DNA from: Planctomicrobium piriforme
GTDB taxonomy: Bacteria; Planctomycetota; Planctomycetia; Pirellulales; PNKZ01
Assembly: GCA_945877965.1 (NCBI GenBank)
Contig: CAMCTH010000198.1
Coordinates: forward strand, 1 to 7,937
Direction of reading: 5' to 3'
DNA length: 7,937 nt
The translations under genes were made by a program, and so were the position numbers. Below, one piece after another: positions 1 to 6,907 of the stretch. Below the pieces are notes generated by a model. That model searched no databases, was not told the origin of the DNA, and was given only the letters and a program-made list of their open reading frames with translations. Every line of letters begins with the position of its first letter. Positions within the stretch are counted from its first letter, which is position 1.

Positions 1-1167
1 GTCGTGCACGATTGGGTAAGTCAGATTCATGAAGTTTTTCAACCGTCGCACCCCGCCGGCGGCCGCGCCGGCCGTCTCGGGCTGTTGAAAACGTCCGTCG
101 ACCGCGACGCCTACGACTTTCAAACCCGACGCTTTGCGGCGATCGAAGAGGAATTCCAAGTAGCCGACTTGCCCGTACGGCTCGGCCAACGGCGTGTCGC
201 GATAGTCCCAGAAGTGGAGCACGGTGACGTGCTTTTGCAGGTCGGCGTCGGTCAGTTTGCTCGTCCCTTCGCCGGCGACGCTGAACGCTTCGACCTTGCG
301 GCCCACTTGCTTGGCGGCGGTTTGTTCCAAGGCCGAGGCGCGGCCCGCTTGACGTTCTAAGTCGCGCTCGGCCGCAGACACGATCCTCGCCAGGGCCGCA
401 TCGCTCGCGACGATCTTGGCGTCGGGCAACAGTTCGGTCAGCTTCGTCACTTGCTCGGCTGAAAGTTCCGCGTCGGTCTGGCGCGGGTTGCGCTTCAACG
501 CGGACCGCAACTTCTCGATCGCGGCGACGCCGGTCGTCAGCGACTTCTGCGCTGCTTCGTCCCGCCGCTCGGCGTCGATCAACTCGACCGCTAAGCGATA
601 CTCGGTCCCTTGGTTCATGAAGACGCGGGCCTCGTAGCGGAGCGCAAGATTGGTCGTCGGATCGATCCAGAGTTTGCGTTGATGTCCGAACTGATTGCGG
701 ACTTCGACTTCCCAGGTCTTGCGATCATCGACCGACGCGGCCTTGATGATCTCATGCTCCAAGCCGGCATGTTCCCACGTCGTGCCGACTTCCGCCGGTT
801 CGGGGAGCGTCAACCGCGGCGCGATCAACGGGACCGCATGCTTGCCGTCGCCGTAATCGAACAGCAAGGCAGGCCCCGACGAGCCGAGCGCCGCCCCTTC
901 GGCGTTTTGCGACCAACGTCCGCAACGATCGGTCCAAGCGAAGCTGCCGGCGCCGCGTTCGTCGGTCAGCCACACGTAGTCGGTGCCGCCGCCGTCGGCG
1001 CGAGTGACGAGCAGCGTCAGATCGAAACTTTTCTGCGCGTCGCCGGCCTTTGAGCCTCGTTCGACCTGCGCTACGGTTCCGCGAAAGTGGAACTCGGCGC
1101 CGGGCACGACGTCGACTTCGGCACCGACCAAACAGAACGCAGAAAGTTGCAGCAGAGTGGCAAGCAT
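1..1167 (-). CDS. Protein with C-terminal cysteine-less redoxin-like domain (3' end missing)
   Basis: The frame is open from an ATG at 1167 to the left edge, giving 389 residues without a stop, so the C-terminus lies outside the window. Residues 1-16 are hydrophobic and could be a short signal peptide, though they lack basic residues at the front. Residues 17-200 look like a beta-rich region with no family I recognise. Residues 205-285 are charged and probably helical. From about residue 289 the sequence follows the TlpA/redoxin pattern: a short lead-in, then VLHFWDYRDTPL (316-327), then GLKVVGVAVDG (348-358). The position of the usual WCxPC redox site reads RDTPL, so both cysteines are absent and disulfide exchange is unlikely; a structural or binding role is inferred. 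No Shine-Dalgarno precedes the ATG, and an in-frame TTG 30 bases upstream is an alternative start. A TACACT box on the minus strand (1222-1217) could be its -10. The coding call is firm, the function is not. Confidence 0.8.
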   Translation of the reverse strand, partial: MLATLLQLSAFCLVGAEVDVVPGAEFHFRGTVAQVERGSKAGDAQKSFDLTLLVTRADGGGTDYVWLTDERGAGSFAWTDRCGRWSQNAEGAALGSSGPALLFDYGDGKHAVPLIAPRLTLPEPAEVGTTWEHAGLEHEIIKAASVDDRKTWEVEVRNQFGHQRKLWIDPTTNLALRYEARVFMNQGTEYRLAVELIDAERRDEAAQKSLTTGVAAIEKLRSALKRNPRQTDAELSAEQVTKLTELLPDAKIVASDAALARIVSAAERDLERQAGRASALEQTAAKQVGRKVEAFSVAGEGTSKLTDADLQKHVTVLHFWDYRDTPLAEPYGQVGYLEFLFDRRKASGLKVVGVAVDGRFQQPETAGAAAGGVRRLKNFMNLTYPIVHD

Positions 1168-1306
1168 GGCGACACCGACGGGGCAGGGTGGAGGCAACGG
1201 ACGCGACGCTCGTGCCAGTGTAACACCCGATTGCGGCGTCGTCTCTGTCTTGATTTCGGCCCGAACGTTACGATGGCGGCTTCAGATTTCCCATCGCACC
1301 CCGCCC

Positions 1307-2242
1307 ATGTATGAGCTGATGGAACCGGCAACCCCGCGGCACGTCTTGATTGCCGTCAATCGCAAGGCGGGGGACGGACGAAAGGCGGCTCGCGTCGAAG
1401 CGTTGCGGGCCGCACTGACGACGCAGGGTTGCACGGCGACGGTCGTCGAACACCTGGGCGAAGCGATGGCCCGCGCGACCGGCGAGTTTCGCGAAGGGGG
1501 GCTGCATGCCGTCGTCTGCGCCGGGGGCGACGGCACGATGAACGCGATGTTGAACGGCACGCCGTCGGGGACGCCGCTGGCCGTGTTTCCCTGTGGCACC
1601 GAGAACTTGCTCGCCCGCCATTTGCGGTTGCCGCACGATCCCGCAGAAGCCGCCGCCGTCGTCGCGATGGGGAGGCGGCAAACGTTCGACGTCGGCCGCG
1701 TGGGCGAGCGGTTGTTCTTGCTCACGCTGAGCGTCGGCTTCGACGCCGCTGTGGTGCATCGACTGCACGACGTCCGCGCGGGCAACATCAAGCATCTGTC
1801 GTACATTGGACCGATCGCCCGCGTCTGGCGCGAGTATGCGTATCCGGAGTTGCGCGTGACCGTCGAAGGTATCGACGAGTCCGCCCTCCGCCCTCCGCCT
1901 TCCCCCTTCTCTTGTCGCTGGTGTTTCGTGCAGAACCTACCCGCCTACGCGATGCGGTTAAACTTCACACCGCAGGCGCGGGGCGACGACGGGCTGCTCG
2001 ATTACTGCCTGTTCCAACAAGGAGGGGCGTGGAGCGGCGTGCGGCATCTGTGGAACGTCGCCCGCGGGGCGCATCACAGGTTGCCCGACACGCACGTCGG
2101 CCGCACGCTGCAACTCCGGATCGACACGGTCGACCCGGCGCTCGCAGCCGACGTCCCCGTGCAAGTCGACGGCGACCCAGCGGGCTCGCTCCCAATCACG
2201 GTCGAAACCCTGCCGGGCTACGCAGCGCTGATCGTGCCGTGA
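1307..2242 (+). CDS. Diacylglycerol kinase family (YegS/DgkB-like) lipid kinase
   Basis: A protein of 311 residues that should phosphorylate a lipid hydroxyl (diacylglycerol or similar) with ATP at the cytoplasmic face of the membrane. The N-terminal catalytic domain starts with HVLIAVNRKAGDG (12-24) and carries the nucleotide-binding GGDGT (73-77) and the PCGTENLLARHL stretch (95-106), which corresponds to the family's PxGTxN motif. The C-terminal beta-sandwich domain contains DDGLLDYCLF (227-236) and VPVQVDGDPAG (283-293). Family members usually read DGE at the last motif, with Glu as proposed catalytic base; here it is DGD (288-290). Length is normal for the family. The frame stays open upstream to 983, but similarity begins only at about residue 10, and upstream codons overlap the divergent gene, so ATG 1307 or ATG 1319 (307 residues) is preferred; neither has a clear ribosome site. 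Residues 192-202 are encoded by a heptad repeat and look inserted. The exact lipid substrate cannot be read from sequence. Confidence 0.9.
   Translation: MYELMEPATPRHVLIAVNRKAGDGRKAARVEALRAALTTQGCTATVVEHLGEAMARATGEFREGGLHAVVCAGGDGTMNAMLNGTPSGTPLAVFPCGTENLLARHLRLPHDPAEAAAVVAMGRRQTFDVGRVGERLFLLTLSVGFDAAVVHRLHDVRAGNIKHLSYIGPIARVWREYAYPELRVTVEGIDESALRPPPSPFSCRWCFVQNLPAYAMRLNFTPQARGDDGLLDYCLFQQGGAWSGVRHLWNVARGAHHRLPDTHVGRTLQLRIDTVDPALAADVPVQVDGDPAGSLPITVETLPGYAALIVP
1881..1915 (+). repeat. Heptad tandem repeat inside the lipid-kinase gene
   Basis: Four and a half units of 7 bases: CCGCCCT at 1881 and 1888, CCGCCTT at 1895, CCCCCTT at 1902, then a degraded unit at 1909. The block is pure C/T/G with strong pyrimidine bias, unlike the flanking coding sequence. 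It encodes the Pro/Ser-rich residues 192-202 of the kinase, between the strand VTVEGI and the strand CRWCFVQN. A 7-base period does not match codons, so the repeat is a DNA-level feature, not selected peptide repetition. Its origin by slippage or insertion is inferred. Confidence 0.7.
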
Positions 2243-2268
2243 TCTGCGTGCCGTCGTTTGATTTTTTT
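2220..2268 (+). terminator. Possible terminator after the lipid-kinase gene
   Basis: ACGCAG (2220-2225) pairs perfectly with CTGCGT (2244-2249), and inside it ATC (2231-2233) can pair with GAT (2241-2243). The structure overlaps the stop codon at 2240-2242. A run of seven T follows at 2262-2268, but 12 bases separate it from the stem, more than in a standard intrinsic terminator, so the call is weak. Confidence 0.3.
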
Positions 2269-2356
2269 CGCACCGCTCGCTTTTGATAAACGTGCGGGGT
2301 ACGGTGAACGACGAGAGGTGATTTCTGCTAGCGACTTTTGCCGTTCAACATGATTC

Positions 2357-2362
2357 GGGAGG
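2357..2362 (+). promoter_or_regulatory. Shine-Dalgarno site of the alpha/beta hydrolase gene
   Basis: GGGAGG lies 8 bases before ATG 2371. It decides the start against the in-frame ATG at 2350 and TTG at 2338, which have no such site and would put extra non-signal-like residues before the signal peptide. Confidence 0.75.
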
Positions 2363-2370
2363 TTGATTCG

Positions 2371-3321
2371 ATGTCGCACCGATGGCCGGCACTGTTTCTG
2401 ATCGGCTGGTTCTTTTCGCCGTTCTTTTCGGAGGCGCCGGCGCAGGAACGCCCGAAGCCCGAGCCGGCGGTGCCGACCAAGGCGGCGGTTTCCTATGGAT
2501 CACATCCCAAACAGGTTCTCGATTTCTATCAGGCTGAATCGTCGGAGCCGACGCCGGTCGTCGTTTACATTCATGGCGGCGGCTGGCTCGGCGGCACGCG
2601 CGAGGTGAATCCGAACACCGTTCGCATGCTGCATCATGCCAAAATATCGCTCGTCGCGATCAGCTATCGATTCACCACGGAGGCCGAAGGGATTGAGCCG
2701 CCGGTGAAGGCCCCATTGCTCGACGCCGCGCGGGCCGTGCAGTTCGTGCGCTCTCGGGCCGACGAGTGGAACATCGACAAGCAGAAGATCGCGGCCACAG
2801 GGGGTTCCGCAGGCGGCTTCTCTTCGCTCTGGCTTGCCTTCCACGATGACCTGGCCGACCCTCAAGCCGACGATCCGGTGCTCCGCGAATCGACTCGGCT
2901 GGCCTGTGCTGCGGTAAACGGCGCGCAGACGACCTTGGACCCGCAACTCATGCAACAATGGACGCCGAACGCCGCGGCGGGTTGGCATGCGTTTGGTCTG
3001 CGCGGCGACCCGGAAAAGAAACTCTCTCCGTTTGAACAGTTCTTAGCCGAGCGTGAACGGATTCTTCCTTGGATTAAAGAGTATTCGCCGATCGAGCATG
3101 TGACGGCCGACGATCCGCCGATCGGTCTGTACTACGGCGGCAAGCCGATGCTGGGACAGAAACAAGCGGACCCGCTGCACAATCCGAACTGGGGCGTGCC
3201 GCTGGCCGAGAAGTGCCGGAACGTCGGCGTCGAATGCGGGTTGTATTACGACGGTGCCCAAGACGAAAAACTACGGACCAGCAATGCGTTCTTAATTAAC
3301 CGCCTGCGGCCGAAGCAATAA
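2371..3321 (+). CDS. Exported alpha/beta hydrolase (HGGGW / GGSAGG esterase type)
   Basis: A 316-residue protein, probably a carboxylesterase acting outside the cytoplasmic membrane. Residues 1-25 form a signal peptide with a hydrophobic core (ALFLIGWFFSPFF) and a likely cleavage after APAQ. The oxyanion-hole motif HGGGW is at 68-72 and the nucleophile elbow GGSAGG at 144-149, with Ser146 as nucleophile. These are marks of the esterase/lipase fold also called BD-FAE or hydrolase-3. The region where the acid and histidine are expected is divergent: the strand DDPPIGLYYGGKP (247-259) leads to ADPLHNPNWG (266-275), where Asp267 is a candidate acid, but the usual final Gly-x-Gly-His stretch reads DGAQDEKL (294-301) without histidine. 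His270 is the last histidine in the protein. The substrate is unknown; an acyl-ester of a polysaccharide is a guess from the neighbouring sulfatase and SASA-type esterase. The gene stands 128 bases after the lipid kinase and appears monocistronic. Confidence 0.88.
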   Translation: MSHRWPALFLIGWFFSPFFSEAPAQERPKPEPAVPTKAAVSYGSHPKQVLDFYQAESSEPTPVVVYIHGGGWLGGTREVNPNTVRMLHHAKISLVAISYRFTTEAEGIEPPVKAPLLDAARAVQFVRSRADEWNIDKQKIAATGGSAGGFSSLWLAFHDDLADPQADDPVLRESTRLACAAVNGAQTTLDPQLMQQWTPNAAAGWHAFGLRGDPEKKLSPFEQFLAERERILPWIKEYSPIEHVTADDPPIGLYYGGKPMLGQKQADPLHNPNWGVPLAEKCRNVGVECGLYYDGAQDEKLRTSNAFLINRLRPKQ

Positions 3322-3367
3322 GCACGGCCGAGGCGCGGCGACGCTGATCGTGCTGTGAGTGCGACCG

Positions 3368-3420
3368 GTGTGCGCGGCTCGGAAAGAATCGCGATCAACG
3401 TCCGTCCGAGCCGCGCACGT
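3368..3420. terminator. Bidirectional hairpin between convergent genes
   Basis: A perfect 14-bp inverted repeat, arms 3370-3383 (GTGCGCGGCTCGGA) and 3405-3418, enclosing 21 bases. Two G-T wobble pairs can extend it outward to 3368 and 3420. It lies between the stop of the hydrolase (3321) and the stop of the sulfatase (3452, minus strand), the expected place for a shared transcription end. There is no T-run on either side, so whether it acts as an intrinsic terminator or as an RNA-stabilising 3' hairpin is open. Confidence 0.6.
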
Positions 3421-3451
3421 CAGTAAGCGGTTCTGCTTGCGGCGTCGGTGA

Positions 3452-4915
3452 CTACGATTTCGCGGGACGTTTCTTTCCAGCACCGGCTTTCTTCGCGCCG
3501 GGTTTGGCGTCGGCTCCGTTCTGCTTGCCGTCTGGTTTGCGCGGTTGGTCGACGGCCGACGGTGGGGCCTGCTCGGCGTTCCAGGCGTCGTAGAGTTTTT
3601 GCAACTCGGCGACCTTCGCCGGTTCGGCGCTGGCGAGGTCTTTGGATTCGCTCACGTCGTGGGCGAGGTCGTACAACTCCGGTTTTGCGACCGCGAGGTT
3701 GTTTCCTGCTCCGGCCGCTTCCTTGCGCGAGACGACCAACTTCCAGTCGCCGTGGCGCACAGCCCATTGCGGACCGAAGCGCCAGTACATCGTCTCGTGC
3801 GGGCGGGACTCGTTCTTGCCGGTTAGATACGGCAGCAGATCGACGCCGTCGAGCTTCCAGGCTGGATCGAGTTTGCCGCCGGCCGCGGCGACGACGGTCG
3901 GCAGGACGTCGAGGTTCATTACCGGACGTTCTTCGACCTTGCCGGCCGGCAGCGTTCCCTTCCACTGCGCGAAGAACGGCACCCGCGGGCCTCCTTCGAA
4001 CGTCGTCATCTTGAAGCCGCGGAGGCCGCCGTTTTGCGACGAGGTGCTTTGCGTCGGCCCACCGTTGTCGGCGATGAAGAAGACGATCGTGTTCTCTTCT
4101 TGCTTCAACTCACGAATCTTGGCGAGCACCAGGCCGACGGCGTCGTCCATGCCCGACATCATCGCGGCAAAGTACTTTCGCTTCTCGTCGGTGATGTTGG
4201 GGAAGCGATCCAAGTACTTTTGCGGAGCTTGCAACGGTGCGTGCTGTGCGTTGAACGGCAGATACAGGAACCACGGCTTGGCTTGGTTTCGTTCGATCCA
4301 ATCGGCCGAACGTTCGGCGTAGGCGTCGGTCGTGTAGAAGTTTTCGTCTGCAATGTTTTGAATGTCGAGCGACTTGCGAGAGTCAATGAATTGCGTCGGG
4401 TGATAGAACGGCGTGTTATTGAGCGTGCCGTAGAATTCATCGAAGCCGCGGTTCGTCGGGTAGTAATCCTGCGAGGCTTCGCCGCCGAGGTGCCACTTGC
4501 CGACGCAGGCCGTCGCGTAGCCGAGCGACTTGAGCCGCGCGGCGATCGTCGTTTCTTTCAGCGACAAGCCGCTGTGGCGCGCCGTCGCGTTGAACTCATG
4601 GCCGAAGCGCGTCGGATAGCGGCCCGTCATCAGGCCGGCTCGCGAGGGGCTGCAATACGTCGCCGCCACGTAGCCTTGCGCGAAGCGAACGCCGTTCTTG
4701 GCAATCGAATCGATGTGCGGCGTCGGAATGTCCTTATTCCCTTGCACGCCGGTCTCGCCCCAGCCGAGGTCGTCGGCATAGATGAGGAGCACGTTCGGCT
4801 GCGCGGCTTGGGTCGTCGTCGGCGATCCGAGGAGGCCGAGGATCGTCGCGAGGCAGAGGATCGACAGGGGCAGCGACGGTAATGCTGCGGCGGCACGACG
4901 TAAAACGTGGGACAT
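3452..4915 (-). CDS. Exported sulfatase, family S1 (arylsulfatase A-like), formylglycine type
   Basis: A 487-residue hydrolase of sulfate esters. Residues 1-37 form a signal peptide (basic start, core LPLSILCLATILGLLG, cleavage near TTTQA). The mature protein opens with PNVLLIYADDLGWGETG, where Asp48-Asp49 bind the metal. The signature CSPSRAGLMTG begins at Cys88, which is converted to formylglycine by the maturation enzyme in this family. Further conserved parts are GKWHLG (139-144, Lys140 and His142), His225 in NAQHAPL, the second metal pair ADNGG (282-286, Asp283 and Asn284), and FKMTTFEGGPRVP (301-313) with Lys302. All expected active-site residues are present. The last 29 residues (from about 459) are a Lys/Ala/Gly/Pro tail, probably disordered and strongly basic. 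The frame extends upstream to ATG 4972, but ATG 4915 has a GAGG site 6 bases upstream and begins directly with the signal peptide. Divergent from the SASA-type esterase at 5168, which suggests joint use on sulfated, acetylated polysaccharide. The exact substrate cannot be told. Confidence 0.95.
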   Translation of the reverse strand: MSHVLRRAAAALPSLPLSILCLATILGLLGSPTTTQAAQPNVLLIYADDLGWGETGVQGNKDIPTPHIDSIAKNGVRFAQGYVAATYCSPSRAGLMTGRYPTRFGHEFNATARHSGLSLKETTIAARLKSLGYATACVGKWHLGGEASQDYYPTNRGFDEFYGTLNNTPFYHPTQFIDSRKSLDIQNIADENFYTTDAYAERSADWIERNQAKPWFLYLPFNAQHAPLQAPQKYLDRFPNITDEKRKYFAAMMSGMDDAVGLVLAKIRELKQEENTIVFFIADNGGPTQSTSSQNGGLRGFKMTTFEGGPRVPFFAQWKGTLPAGKVEERPVMNLDVLPTVVAAAGGKLDPAWKLDGVDLLPYLTGKNESRPHETMYWRFGPQWAVRHGDWKLVVSRKEAAGAGNNLAVAKPELYDLAHDVSESKDLASAEPAKVAELQKLYDAWNAEQAPPSAVDQPRKPDGKQNGADAKPGAKKAGAGKKRPAKS

Positions 4916-4921
4916 GAGAGA

Positions 4922-4925
4922 CCTC
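4922..4925 (-). promoter_or_regulatory. Shine-Dalgarno site of the sulfatase gene
   Basis: The minus strand reads GAGG followed by 6 bases and ATG at 4915. The alternative in-frame ATGs at 4927 and 4972 have no such site, so this fixes the preferred start. Confidence 0.55.
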
Positions 4926-5007
4926 ATCAACGGCAAGAAAGGGGGCGAGGTGGAGACGATGGCGAACACCATGTTTACCCGACTAAGACGCGCGGCCGAC
5001 TCGGTTT

Positions 5008-5013
5008 ATTCTA
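5008..5013 (-). promoter_or_regulatory. Possible -10 box for the sulfatase gene
   Basis: The minus strand reads TAGAAT, 5 of 6 matches to the sigma-70 -10 consensus, about 93 bases before the sulfatase start codon. No convincing -35 box lies 16-18 bases upstream, so this is a tentative call. Confidence 0.3.
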
Positions 5014-5103
5014 TCGATCCACGGTGCGAACGGGCCTTTTCTTCGACCGGAAACGTCCGTCGCCGGTGATGGGCGGCGGCTGGTTCGGGCCGCGCGCGGT
5101 GAT

Positions 5104-5109
5104 TACAAT
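5104..5109 (+). promoter_or_regulatory. Possible -10 box for the SASA-type esterase gene
   Basis: TACAAT, 5 of 6 matches to TATAAT, 58 bases before ATG 5168 in an otherwise very GC-rich spacer. The hexamer 17 bases upstream (TGGTTC, 5081-5086) is a poor -35. The rest of the 252-base divergent spacer 4916-5167 shows no gene, no strong inverted repeat and no recognisable operator. Confidence 0.35.
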
Positions 5110-5167
5110 GCCGCGACGGTAAGTCCATCCACGCCTCTGCCTGCCGTCCCTCCTACGAGATTCCATC

Positions 5168-6724
5168 ATGCATCGCTCCGTCTGCCGTTCGGCCGTCGTC
5201 TTGTTTCTCGCTCTCGTTTGGTCATTGCAGCAGGTCGGCTCGGTGCGGGCTGAAGTCGCGCTGCCGGAGGTGATCGGCGACAACATGGTGTTGCAGGCCG
5301 GCGTGCCGCCGACGATCTGGGGTTGGGCCGATCCGGGCGAAGCGGTGACGGTCAGCGTCGGCGACAATAAAGCGACGACGAAGGCCGACGATGCCGGCGA
5401 TTGGCGCGTGCAGTTGCAACCGGTCGCCGCGGCCGACGCGGTCGAGATGACCGTGCAGGGGACGAACACGATCACGCTGAAGAACATTCTGGTCGGCGAA
5501 GTGTGGGTCGGCTCCGGCCAGTCGAACATGCAATGGTCGGTCAAGCAATCGCAAGACCCCGACGCCGAAATCGCCGCCGCGAAGTATCCGAAGATTCGCT
5601 TGTTCTTGGTGCCGCTCGTCCCGTCGGGAACGCCGTCGCTGCATGTGAACGCGCGTTGGGTCGAATGCTCGCCCGAGACGGTCTCCGGCTTCTCGGCCGT
5701 CCTCTATTTCTTCGGCCGCGAACTGCACAAGGAACTCAACGTCCCGGTCGGACTCATCGCCACGAGTTGGGGCGGGACGCGGATCGAGCCGTGGATTCCG
5801 CCGGCGGGCTTCGAGTCGGAGCCCGAATTGGCATCGACGCTCGAACAGGTGAAGTCGACCAATCTGCAGTTCAACAAGCAGATGCTCTCGCAAGTGAAGC
5901 AACTGAAGCAATGGCTCGCCGTCGCCGAGAGTGCGCAAGCAGCGGGCAAGCCGTTCCCGAACTTTCCGACGATGCCGGCTCATCCGCTGAACAGCAACGG
6001 CGCGCCGACCGGACTTTACAACGGCATGGTTCACGCGCTAGTGCCGTTCGCCGTCAAAGGAGCGATTTGGTATCAGGGCGAAAGCAACAACGGCGAAGGG
6101 ATGAAGTATCACACGAAGATGAAGGCGCTTATCGCCGGCTGGCGCAAGGTGTGGAACAACCCCGACCTGGCTTTCTACTATGTGCAGCTCGCTCCGTATA
6201 AGTACGGCGGCCCGAGCGAAACGAACCTCGCCGAGATTTGGGAAGCGCAGACCGCGACGCTCGCCGTCCCGCACACCGGCATGGCGGTGACGACCGACAT
6301 CGGCGCGATCGGCGACATTCATCCGCGCAACAAGCAAGAAGTCGGCCGACGCTTGGCGCTCTGGGCCTTGGCCCACGACTACGGCAAGAAGGACCTCGTC
6401 TACTCGGGCCCGCTGTTCGAGAGCCACGCCGTGGAGTTGGACCAAATTCGGATCAAGTTCAAGCACGCCGCGGGAGGACTGAAGAGCCTCGACGGCAAAG
6501 CCCTGACGTGGTTCACGATCGCCGGCGACGACAAGAAGTTCTACCCGGCGACGGCGACGATCGACGGCGAGACGGTCCTCGTCGGTTCGGCCAAGGTGAT
6601 CTCGCCGACGCAGGTCCGCTTCGGCTTCAACCAGATCGCCGAGCCGAACCTGGGGAACAAGGCGGGCCTGCCGGCCTCGCCGTTCCGGACGGACTCGTGG
6701 TCGCTCACGCCGACGGGGCCGTAA
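5168..6724 (+). CDS. Exported sialate O-acetylesterase-family hydrolase (SASA, SGNH fold)
   Basis: A 518-residue protein, probably removing acetyl groups from sugars outside the cytoplasmic membrane. Residues 1-28 form a signal peptide with cleavage near SVRA. Residues 29-108 form the N-terminal beta domain common in this family (LPEVIGDNMVLQ). The SGNH catalytic domain follows: block I GSGQSNMQW (115-123) with nucleophile Ser119, block TSWGGTRIEPW (199-209), WYQGESNN (301-308), and the Asp/His block DIGAIGDIHPRNK (377-389) with Asp383 and His385. All catalytic parts are present and the length is typical. The C-terminal part (about 410-518) is beta-rich and ends in the WSL pattern. The family name comes from sialic acid esterases, but planctomycete members more likely act on acetylated plant or algal polysaccharides; this is inference. 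Divergent from the sulfatase at 4915, sharing its control region. Only a weak purine-rich ribosome site precedes ATG 5168, but the signal peptide fixes the start well. Confidence 0.93.
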   Translation: MHRSVCRSAVVLFLALVWSLQQVGSVRAEVALPEVIGDNMVLQAGVPPTIWGWADPGEAVTVSVGDNKATTKADDAGDWRVQLQPVAAADAVEMTVQGTNTITLKNILVGEVWVGSGQSNMQWSVKQSQDPDAEIAAAKYPKIRLFLVPLVPSGTPSLHVNARWVECSPETVSGFSAVLYFFGRELHKELNVPVGLIATSWGGTRIEPWIPPAGFESEPELASTLEQVKSTNLQFNKQMLSQVKQLKQWLAVAESAQAAGKPFPNFPTMPAHPLNSNGAPTGLYNGMVHALVPFAVKGAIWYQGESNNGEGMKYHTKMKALIAGWRKVWNNPDLAFYYVQLAPYKYGGPSETNLAEIWEAQTATLAVPHTGMAVTTDIGAIGDIHPRNKQEVGRRLALWALAHDYGKKDLVYSGPLFESHAVELDQIRIKFKHAAGGLKSLDGKALTWFTIAGDDKKFYPATATIDGETVLVGSAKVISPTQVRFGFNQIAEPNLGNKAGLPASPFRTDSWSLTPTGP

Positions 6725-6748
6725 CGCCCTGAGCAGCGTAAATTCGCC

Positions 6749-6776
6749 CCGCAGCGACCTTTATTAGTCGCGGCGG
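6749..6776 (+). terminator. Weak hairpin after the SASA-type esterase gene
   Basis: GCGAC (6754-6758) pairs with GTCGC (6767-6771) around an 8-base AT-rich loop; beyond one mismatch, CCGC (6749-6752) pairs with GCGG (6773-6776). No T-run follows. It starts 24 bases after the stop codon and before the rpmB promoter, so a transcription-end role is plausible but unproven. Confidence 0.35.
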
Positions 6777-6792
6777 CCGGGGCCCGTTCGCC

Positions 6793-6820
6793 TTGCGGAC
6801 CTTTGGCGAATAGTTATACT
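6793..6820 (+). promoter_or_regulatory. Sigma-70-type promoter of rpmB
   Basis: TTGCGG (6793-6798) as -35 and TATACT (6815-6820, 5 of 6 matches) as -10, with a 16-base spacer. This is the best -10 match in an AT-richer island of an otherwise GC-rich window. Transcription would begin near 6827 and leave a leader of about 90 bases before ATG 6916. It probably serves rpmB and possibly gatC and gatA. Confidence 0.55.
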
Positions 6821-6902
6821 AATGGGCTTCAATTGCTTACAAATCATCGACTTGGCTCGGTTCCCCGTGCGTGGGATTCATCGCCGGTCAGCTTCACGCT
6901 TC

Positions 6903-6907
6903 GGGAG
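6903..6907 (+). promoter_or_regulatory. Shine-Dalgarno site of rpmB
   Basis: GGGAG ends 8 bases before ATG 6916. It decides the start against an in-frame ATG at 6871, which would add 15 residues foreign to the bL28 family, and against the out-of-frame ATG at 6911. Confidence 0.7.

Noticed and set aside
983..1306. In-frame upstream extension of the lipid kinase (108 extra residues)
   Set aside because: It overlaps most of the first exons-like coding part of the divergent gene ending at 1167, has no kinase similarity, and ATG 1307 lies just before the conserved start of the family.
2258..2290. Possible promoter of the alpha/beta hydrolase (TTGATT with GATAAA)
   Set aside because: The spacing of about 21 bases between the two boxes is too long for a standard sigma-70 promoter.
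3342..3358. A 17-base match (one mismatch) to the 3' end of the lipid-kinase gene at 2226-2242, which might be a remnant of a duplicated kinase gene end
   Set aside because: Similarity does not extend to either side beyond a few codons, so chance in a sequence of similar codon use is the simpler reading.
4034..4882. Long open frame on the plus strand opposite the sulfatase
   Set aside because: It is a by-product of GC-rich codon use in the sulfatase gene; the predicted protein is Arg/Ala/Val-rich with no domain, while the minus strand has all sulfatase motifs.
5222..6201. Long open frames on both strands overlapping the SASA-type esterase
   Set aside because: They are rich in Arg, carry no recognisable motif and overlap a gene with complete catalytic blocks.
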